NCBI GenBank assembly: GCA_032768795.1
Contig: CP136490.1
Span: 3,472,001-3,536,000 of the forward strand
Direction: 5' to 3'
From: Tremella fuciformis
Taxonomy: Eukaryota; Basidiomycota; Tremellomycetes; Tremellales; Tremellaceae
Length of the DNA: 64,000 nucleotides
This document shows positions 56,521-64,000 of the stretch, piece by piece; position 1 is the first letter of the stretch; each line of letters opens with the position of its first letter. The translations under genes and the position numbers were made by a program. The notes beneath the pieces were generated by a model that saw only the letters and a list, made by a program, of their open reading frames with translations, was not told the DNA's origin and made no database searches.

Positions 56521-57210
56521 ATGATCATCAGCGTAGCTCTTACGGGGCGAATTTCTGCGGGTGTCCCTGGAACGAAAACGGTAAATGGGGGAATTAAATA
56601 AGAAAATTCCGGCCATTCTGATTTCATCAGCACAATCCTAATATGCATTGTGTCCTTGCCAAATTGCCTTTCATCAGAGAATAAAGATCTATGCATGAGG
56701 CTGATGCATGGAATGATCTCTGTAGCAGAACCAATCGCCTACATAGCTACTGCCATACCCTGCCCTATCATTGCACCAAAATGGTTACAATAGCGCAAGT
56801 CTGACAAGACTGCAATAGGCTTGCCAGGTGGCAGCTGTGACATAGCCCCTGTGACCAGCTTGGCATGCCTATGATCATCTGATCAGCCTAGCATGCCCAA
56901 CAAGCACTTGCGCATCTCTTGATGAAGTGCTTTAGCTTGCAACTAATCAATGTTCTACAGTACATCCGGCTTTGCCGGATGCTTGACCCGTAAGGGCTGC
57001 GATGGCTGCGCCGCTAGGCGCAAGGGGGGGTCTTGGGGGGGTGTCCCACCCCCCCATGTCTAACGGAACCAAAGAACAAGGAATTGCATTAGGTTTTCCA
57101 AATTGCCTGAGAACCAATAACTTGAATACCTGATTAGAAATTCAGAGCTAAAAAAGAATTGAAATAACGAGCTACGCCCTATCGCGCACTTTCCTGCACG
57201 ATCTACCTAG
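56521..57210 (-). mobile_element. 690-base inverted copy of the Helitron left end
   Basis: The reverse complement of 56521-57210 matches 7057-7746 base for base wherever I compared them, and both have the same total length. It includes CTAGGTAG, the left hairpin, the hairpin array and arm 1 of the internal inverted repeat, and stops at ATGATCAT, six bases inside the arm edge. It lacks the Rep/helicase gene and the usual right end. The 5' side is preceded by A (minus strand) and the other side followed by T, matching A/T insertion. It is either a truncated copy or a non-autonomous element with its own right end. It sits in the divergent promoter of SEC1 and the karyopherin gene. Confidence 0.88.
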
Positions 57211-57284
57211 TTGATTTTGCTGCATGACGACAATTTACTCTCGAGGCCTGGGCGTGACTGACCACTTGAGTCAGCCTCAATAAG

Positions 57285-60200
57285 ATGGACCAGCACGTCT
57301 TGCAATGCCTCCGAGCTACTCTGTCGCCTGATCAAAACGCGCGACAACAAGCCGAGCAACAGCTGAGAGAGCTGTTTCATCACCCCGGTGTGTGGGACCC
57401 AATGCTGCCTCGAGGTTGCAACTAAGCTTCGCAGAGGGTGGCGCTAGTCTCGCAAGGATTCTCCTGGCACAAGATGTAGACTTGTCGCAGAGACAGATGA
57501 GTACAACTGCTTGAGGTGAGACCCGTGCTGAACCCGACACTCGGCTGGCATTCTGTTGCAGCAGTATGTGTCGACGCACTGGTCGATTATCGCAGACAAA
57601 TTCGAGCAGCCTCTGGCTCCGCCTGAGGTTCGTGAATCGTCCGAAGGGTGCCTGCTGTCTGACCATAAGGCAAAAGATCAAGTGCGCTCGATAGTCTTTC
57701 ATGGTCTGGCAGACGGCAACCGTAAAATCCGGTCTGCCAGTGTGCGTTGTGCCTCGCCAGAGCCCTACTGCGTCTGCTGAGCTGACAGGCGTTCGTCATT
57801 TCGACTATCGCACGATATGATTGGCCGGATGAATGGCCAGATCTTCTGCCGTCTCTGATAGCACTTCTGAATGGCGGAAGCCCGGACTCGGTCAATGGGG
57901 CCATGAGCGTGGTAGCCGAGTTTGCAAGCGAAGAGTTGAGCGAGGAGCAGCTTTTACCCGTCATACGTGACCTTGCGCCGTCCCTCCTCACCATATTGGG
58001 GAACACAGAAGTGAGTCGTGTCATGCTGCTCAGCAAGTCGCTAACGGATAGGCCCACTCAGCGACCACTCGCGCTCAGACCGTCAATGTGTTCAGACAAA
58101 TCATCACGACTCTCGAAGTAGTGCGAGAGGAACATCCAGTGGCAGTAAAGCAGGCTCTGCAGCAGCTAGCGCCTCGTTGGCTGGCAGTTTTCCGGCAATT
58201 ACTGGCGGTCGATGCTGCAGAGGAGACGCAAGCGAGTTGGGATACATTGGCTGTTCGGATTGAAGTATTTAAGGCAAGTTTACACTCGTATGCAAGCACC
58301 CAACTTACGGTCCTAGGCATTATCCCTCCTGCAGAGCACATTCGCTCGGTTGATTGCACCAGACCTGGTCGAGTATGTTCATCATGCCGTCGCCAATCTC
58401 GCCTCTTTGCAACCGGTCTTCCAGGCCTTCTACCTGTCATCCGAGGACGATGCACCGGAACCGCCATCACCAACCTCTGATGTTGGACTTGTCGCACCTC
58501 GGACCAACCTCGACGACCTGGGAAACTCCGTCTTCGACTTCTTGAACCCTGCGGTGAGACCTGCCTCTATCAAAGGTTCACTGGTCAGTGGTCCGGCCGG
58601 CGATGAGCAAGGAACAGAACTATTGGCACGGATCATCCAGATTGTCGTCGTCTACACGCAAATCACGCGCGATAATGCGGAAGAGTGGATGGAGGATCCA
58701 AATGCTTTCGTTGTGGATGACGATGACGAGACCGAACAGTATGGCCTACGCCTGAATGGACACGATGTAGTCGGCTCTCTGATTGACAAATACCCGACAG
58801 CCGTCACCCGCGCGCTTCACGAGGAGACCCGCAAGAGAGTGGAAGAGTCTGCGGCTGAGAGAGCAAGAGGAAATATCGATTGGTGGAAACCGTTAGAGGC
58901 GACTTTGTCATTGCTGGGAGGTATTGCGGATGATTTGCGTAACGGACTGGAGGCGGATGAGGAGAAGTGCCGACCCCCGAGCTTTGACTTGCAGTACCTC
59001 TTCAACCAAGTTCTGCCCACGATCCTTGAGCAGTCTGGTCGGTTGTTTCTGGTCATCTCCATGAATCTGACTCACTGCGCAGAGACACCATTCTTGCAGG
59101 CCCGCGCCTTTGTCTTTGCTTCTCAATTCGCATCACTCCTGCCCGAAAGGCTTTCCGCACAATATCTCGCGGCCACTGTACGGGCTATGCATGCACCGGA
59201 GGTGACGGTACCAGTCAAGCTATCAGCGGTGAAGACCATCAAGAAGTAAGGCTCTACCCAAAAATGCGCTATTTGCCTGCTAATGAACGAGCTTTTGCCG
59301 ATTCCTAAAAGCGTCGGTAATGCGGCCCCAATCAGGGCCGATCCTCTACCTTCTCCTTCCTCTGCTACAACAAGCAACGAACGACACCCTTTACTTGGTC
59401 ATCGAGACTATCCGTGCCGTTTTGGCCCTTGACAAATCGGTCCTCAACCCTGAGTCTGCAGAAGAAGTGTCCGAGCGCGTATTTGACATTTGGCTAAAGT
59501 ACTCGACCGGTGAGTGAAAGCGTTGAACAAGTCTAAGCGCTAAACCGCCAGATCCGATACTTACTGCCGTTGTGGAAGAATTTTTCGAGGCGATCGTTGA
59601 GACCTCCCCGCCGATCGCCCAGGCAATTGTCAAGGCCCTGGGCCCCAGGTTGGCGACCCTAATCGTCCAACCAGTCACAGACGAAACCGTACATCTGCCA
59701 TCGGAAGCCGTTCAACTGTCAAACAGTCTGATTCGATCACGAGGCGGCCCATTAGAGAAGGAACTCATCGCCACCGCCACGGCAGCGATAATGACTCTGC
59801 TGATCACCACAGACGACATGGATGCGATACAAGTAGGCGAACACAGACGTGTATTTCACGGCCTGATGAGCAGTATGGCATTCAGCATCTCACGTGGGTT
59901 GTGCGCAAAGATTGCGACAAACTTCTCGCTTGGCATGATCGTCAAGGCAACACTGGCATTGCCTGTATCTTCGGCTTGCTCGGTCGCTTCCTGGCACCCG
60001 CATTCTCAGAGTCCGGCGGGATCTTCGTTGGCGAGTTGATTATGCACATGTTCCGGAAGGCTGGATCGGCAATTGGACCGGTTCTACCCGATCTGCTCCG
60101 TGCGGTAGTGACTCGACTCACGACCGCTCAACTTCCGTCATTCGTACAGGTTGGATTTTCACCATCTTCATACGATTGAGCTGATTTGCAGAGCATGATT

Positions 60201-61122
60201 ATGCCTTTCGCATATCTGTTCAGCACGGAACACACGCAGAACTCTATTGATCTCCTATCTCAAATGTCCGTGACGCTTCCCGATGGGAGCACCCAAAGCG
60301 CCCTAGAGCTGGTGTTGCGCAACTGGTGTGAAACATGCGAGACGATCACAGGTTCCTGGAATATTCGTGTCAGGTGGGCGATATTTTAGCTTCACGGCCG
60401 ACTGCTGATGTCCAGTGATCTCGGCATGGCCAAGCTCTTCACGTTGCCGTCCGAGGCGATCAGGAACGTTCTGGTCAAGGGGGATCTCATCATCTCGGAA
60501 GCGAATCGAAAGACAATCATGACCCGCTCGAAGACGAAGAGCAGTGAGTCGAATACCTGAATGCATGGGTGATAGCGCCCACAAGCAGACCCGAATCAGT
60601 TCACTCAAATCGCCTTTCCCGTCAAGGCACTGAAACTTATTCTGCATGATGTGCAGAATATCGGCCAAGGAAAGGGCGGCAAGGCGCCTGCTGATGTAGA
60701 GGAGGATGATGGAGTGGGTGCATAGATCAGTCGGCCAGAGGAGAGCTGATAATAGGACGGCGACTGGGATGACGAGGACGACGGGCTCGGCGGTGACAAC
60801 GTGGATGAGTTCGGATATTTGTCCTGTCGGTCACATCCGGTTGGAGCGAAGATTGTTGCTGACTCTCCAGCATGGTTGGATGACGGTGGCAATGAGAACG
60901 ATGCGCAAGATGACGACGAAGATCTTAAGTCTGATCCCATCGCTCAGATAGACCTAGGCGTGAGGACCATTGTCGCAATCTGTCCGCCACGCTTACAATT
61001 AGGCTCATCTGACCGACATCCTACGACAGGCTTACACGACGAACTCGAATGGGATGCACGAGATGATCCCGATGCTGACCGACCAGGAGAAGGCGACGCT
61101 ACGGGGCGTCTTGACCCTCTGA
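57285..61122 (+). CDS. Karyopherin-beta nuclear import receptor (Kap114/importin-9 type)
   Basis: A HEAT-repeat transport receptor; relatives import histones and TBP. MDQHVLQCLRATLSPDQNAR with QQAEQQLREL is the importin-beta N-terminal repeat. QYVSTHWSIIADKFEQPLAP follows, then REQVRSIVFHGLADGNRKIR, SAFVISTIARYDWPDEWPDL and LLPSLIALLNG. Long helical repeats end with NQFTQIAFPVKALKLILHDV, an acidic loop (DGDWDDEDDGLGGDNVDEFG, then AQDDDEDLKSDPIAQIDLG) and AHLTDILRQAYTTNSNGMHE before MLTDQEKATLRGVLTL. The acidic insert near the C-terminus fits Kap114/IPO9, which binds H2A-H2B. The Helitron fragment ends 74 bases upstream of the ATG and has probably replaced part of the promoter. Confidence 0.82.
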
Positions 61123-61231
61123 GAATGCCATCATGACTCCATATACCTTTGCATTTACACCTAATCCTGCATATATAGACAATGTCATTGCTGCGAGAGC
61201 TGCACAGATGCATACAGCTTTTGTAAGACGA

Positions 61232-61869
61232 TCATTCGTCAGGGATGTCGGCGGGCTTCTTGATGCCCTTGTTGAGTTTGTAGTATACAACAGTCGAGTC
61301 GGTGGTCACAATAGCTATGTAAAGCATGTCCCTGTCGAGCGTATCGTTGACTTCCTCGTCATGCGATTCTGCAGTCGCATCGTCTTTGCCGATCTGCTGG
61401 CGAAGTGAAGAGATTGAAGGCACGAGGGGCGCAAGGGGTTTTGGCAAGTCGGACGAGTCAAAATCTGCAAGAGCGGCAAAGATGGATTTGAGAGACGAGG
61501 GCTTGAGAGCGGTCGTGTGTAGCGGAAGTGGCAAGACGACACGCATGGGGTCCTGGCTGTTCAGCTCTGCCGTCACGACACATGGGGAGCTGTTCACCTG
61601 CCGCCGTTTATGTCCTACGATGATTGTCCATCCTGTCTCGCCCAGCGACGAAGCACGAAGGTCGTGCCATTCGACAGCTTCGTCATCAGCTCTACCCTTG
61701 TAGTTCCAAGTGATGGACGCACACAGAGCCAGGTCCTTGAATGCGGTATAGAGCGGACCGGCCTGCAGGGACGATGCCGCAAGAACGTCTTTCAGTTGCC
61801 CATACTTGCATGTCAGCTGCCTCCCGCCCACATAGCGAGTGGACATACGAGCGGGTCCGACTCGAGCAT
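61232..61869 (-). CDS. SEN15: tRNA-splicing endonuclease subunit Sen15
   Basis: A non-catalytic subunit of the heterotetrameric tRNA intron endonuclease. MLESDPL splices (45-base intron, GTATGT donor, GCTGAC branch) to YGQLKDVLAASSLQAGPLYT, and AFKDLALCASITWNYKGRAD follows. The Sen15 fold ends with DRDMLYIAIVTTDSTVVYYK and LNKGIKKPADIPDE, the family's most conserved C-terminal strands and tail. The ATG at 61869 was selected over upstream ATGs, whose frames stop at once or do not splice into YGQLKDVL. It is divergent from PDB1 with a 246-base gap. Confidence 0.85.
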
Positions 61870-62115
61870 GTCCTATCCTCTCATGACAGTGCAATGCTGT
61901 CCTCGAACATTGTGTCGGCATCTTTTGCGCGGGTGCCGGCTCGGGTCGGATTAAATGAAATAAATATCGGGAGAAAAATGAAAAGACGAGGGAGGCTCGG
62001 TATGGGGAGGCGATTCCCGATTCCGTTCCGTCCGCCGAGATTGCAACGTCAAAAGACCACACATCTCAATCCCCTTTCTCCCTTCTCCTCGCTCGCCTCT
62101 AGCGTGGTGATCAAC
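61870..62115. promoter_or_regulatory. Divergent promoter (SEN15 / PDB1)
   Basis: 246 bases between two start codons. A C/T-rich tract (ctcaatcccctttctccctt, about 62060-62090) lies just upstream of the PDB1 ATG, typical of strongly expressed fungal genes. Confidence 0.45.
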
Positions 62116-63632
62116 ATGGCCGCCCGAGCAGCCGTATCTCGTCTCGCTTCCACCCTCCCGACATCCCGCACGCTCAGCACCTCGACCGGGTCAAGATTGG
62201 TCGGTCGCAATGCCTTGGCCACGACCCCCGTCGCGAGGGTCGCGAGGAGCGCATCGAAATATCTCGTCAACGCGGAGCAGAAGCGGGCAGCATCGTCTGA
62301 TGAAGGCGTGCAGACCATGGTGAGTGATAATGCCATCTCGATCTTCGCTTGCGATGAGGCCGAAGCGGCATTGCGCCAATTTTGCATCGTCAAAGGGAGG
62401 GGAATCACATGACTGATTGCCAGACTGTCCGTGACGCACTCAACGCTGCCATGGAGGAGGAGATGCTGCGGGACGAGACGGTATTCTTGATGGGTGAGGA
62501 GGTCGCCCGGTACAACGGTGCATACAAGGTATCGAAAGGCTTGTTGGACAAATTCGGAGAGGACCGGGTCATCGACGTGCGTTCTCTCCATCAATCAGCC
62601 CGAATGGTCTGACAATTAGACCCCCATCACAGAGCAGGGTTTCACAGGTATCGCCATTGGTGCCGCTCTCGCCGGTCTACGACCGATTTGCGAGTTCAGT
62701 GAGTAGCTCGAGCTCAAATCTTCTCCGCAATGTGATTGACATTAGTGACCTGGAACTTTGCCATGCAGGCCATCGACCAGATCGTCAACTCCGGCGGCAA
62801 AACCTACTACATGTCCGGTGGAAACGTCCCTTGTCCCGTCGTCTTCCGAGGTCCCAACGGTGCTGCCGCCGGTGTTGCCGCCCAGCACTCCCAGGATTAC
62901 TGCGCTTGGTACGGCTCCATCCCCGGTCTCAAGGTCGTCAGCCCTTGGTCCGCCAGCGATTGCAAGGGTCTATTGAAGAGCGCTATCCGTGACCCCAACC
63001 CTGTCAGTCAAGTGACAACATATGTTAGCTCAATCTAACGGACAGGTATGTGTGCTCGAGAACGAGCTCATGTACGGCGTCTCTTTCCCGATGACCAAAG
63101 AGGAGATGTCGGACGACTTCTTGATCCCCATTGGCAAGGCCAAGATTGAGAAGGAGGGTTCGGACATCACCGTTGTGGCCCACTCCAAGATGGTCACACA
63201 CTCCTTGGAAGCTGCAGAGATCCTCGAGAAGGAGGACGGCATCAAAGTCGAGGTCATCAACCTACGCTCCATCCGTCCCCTTGACATCGAGACCATCATC
63301 TCATCGGTCAAGAAGACCAACCACCTTGTCACCGTTGAGGGTGGCTTCCCCGCCTTCGGTGTCGGTTCCGAGATCCTTGCCCAGATCTGCGAGTCCACCG
63401 CCTTCGACTTCCTTGACGCCCCTCCCGAGCGAATCACCGGCGCTGACGTTCCCACCCCCGTGAGTCATATCGCTTGTCGGGTCCGATCAAGGCTGAGCTC
63501 CAGTACGCCGAGTCTCTTGAGACCATGGCTTTCCCCGACACCCCCCTCATCGCCAAAGTCCTCAAGGGCCACCTCTGTGAGCCAGCTTCTTTGAAAGAAC
63601 ACGGCGTAGCTGACAATGCAGACAAGCAATAG
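62116..63632 (+). CDS. PDB1: Pyruvate dehydrogenase E1 component subunit beta
   Basis: A subunit of the mitochondrial pyruvate dehydrogenase complex, which makes acetyl-Co[21 protein letters not shown] is the presequence. Exons give [100 protein letters not shown] and [20 protein letters not shown], with [20 protein letters not shown] and [17 protein letters not shown] sequence further on. The end is [15 protein letters not shown]. All transketolase-like blocks are present and no disruption is seen. Seven introns are visible. The start at 62116 follows a pyrimidine-rich leader. Confidence 0.95.
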
Positions 63633-63721
63633 GCACCTTACTCCATCATGATAACCTACATGTGATCTTAGCGATTCTACCAGGGATGCATCGGCCATGC
63701 ACATTGAGGGAGGATGGGAGT

Positions 63722-64000
63722 CTAACAACGAGGGCTCTCCTGGGCAATAACGGGGCGCGCCAAACCATGCGAGCAGTCATCGATGGCAGCCACAAACTTG
63801 CTAACAATGTCGCTTATGTCCTCAACACTGACGATATAGGCCTGGGTGTCAAATTTGGGCGCCGGCAGAAGCTCCAGACTGACCGGGGCCAAGATGGCCG
63901 CTTCGCCTTTTTTACCGTCGATCGTGCCCGAAAAGGCATTGATCAGCAAACCTCTTGCGAATGCGGCATCCTTGAGTCTGGCCGCAAAAGGCGGCTTCAG
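63722..64000 (-). CDS. C-terminal end of a probable class III aminotransferase (partial)
   Basis: The gene runs off the right edge; only its last exon is present. Reading leftward it has KDAAFARGLLINAFSGTIDG, KKGEAAILAPVSLELLPAP, then SVEDISDIVSKFVAAIDDCS and ends GLARPVIAQESPRC. The GTIDGKKGEAAILAP block matches the final PLP-domain strand and loop of class III (omega-amino acid) aminotransferases, where GTxDGxxGDxxxLAP is typical. Substrate cannot be given. It is convergent with PDB1, 89 bases apart. Confidence 0.5.
   Translation of the reverse strand: MKPPFAARLKDAAFARGLLINAFSGTIDGKKGEAAILAPVSLELLPAPKFDTQAYIVSVEDISDIVSKFVAAIDDCSHGLARPVIAQESPRC

Noticed and set aside
56373..56696. Minus-strand ORF of 107 codons spanning the Helitron copy and host DNA
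   Set aside because: Its first half is identical to a non-coding stretch of the autonomous element and its second half is the SEC1 upstream region; the join is accidental.
56521..57210. A 3-base target duplication around the Helitron fragment
   Set aside because: The right flank is TTG, but no TTG adjoins the left border. Either it is A/T insertion without duplication, or the copy is truncated.

Overview
The window is nuclear DNA of a fungus, most likely a basidiomycete yeast of the Tremellomycetes type (the phylum-level call is firmer than the class). Nearly every gene is cut by many 40-70 base introns with GTRNGT-like donors and a CTGAC/CTAAY branch site close to the acceptor, genes are packed on both strands, intergenic gaps are short, and the proteins are typical single-copy eukaryotic housekeeping proteins. 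I see no tRNA, rRNA, CRISPR, prokaryotic or viral content.

Layout. 1-7039: complex I subunit GRIM-19 (minus), ribosome-biogenesis factor MAK21/NOC1 (plus), and two tandem GNAT acetyltransferase paralogues. 7057-14400: a complete, apparently intact Helitron-class rolling-circle transposon with a roughly 1,780-residue Rep/helicase protein and a small spliced gene on its opposite strand. 14461-30529: a three-RRM SR/RGG protein (Gbp2/Hrb1 type), an ArfGAP, a PXA-domain protein, histone H4, a TXNDC17-like thioredoxin, a PEHE/SAS4-like chromatin protein, a type I membrane protein, a ZNF830 homologue, a secreted DUF6454-like protein, a TMEM170-like and a DUF7727-like membrane protein. 31563-34149: carnitine acyltransferase. 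34391-37595: a complete PIF/Harbinger DNA transposon with both of its genes, terminal inverted repeats and a 3-base target duplication. 37709-47527: a UBA plus UBC-fold (UBE2O/BIRC6-like) protein, a C2H2 zinc-finger protein, a small conserved protein, and eIF2B beta. 47602-51861: mitochondrial GUF1 (LepA/EF4) whose reading frame runs straight on into a roughly 530-residue PPR-like protein. 52136-63632: cysteine synthase, Sec1/Munc18, a second 690-base copy of the Helitron left end, a Kap114/importin-9 karyopherin, tRNA-splicing endonuclease subunit Sen15, and pyruvate dehydrogenase E1 beta. The window ends inside the C-terminus of a probable class III aminotransferase.

The most notable material is the Helitron. 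Both ends carry the same layout (CTAG end, about 8 bases, hairpin, GAGCTACGC block), which ordinary Helitrons do not have. It carries an antisense accessory gene, and its first 690 bases recur, as far as I compared them, without difference and in inverted orientation at 56521-57210. That places inverted repeats around about 49 kb of essential genes. The second notable item is the GUF1-PPR read-through fusion. Exon positions were worked out by eye from splice signals and protein continuity; CDS entries give the full span from start codon to stop codon, introns included.
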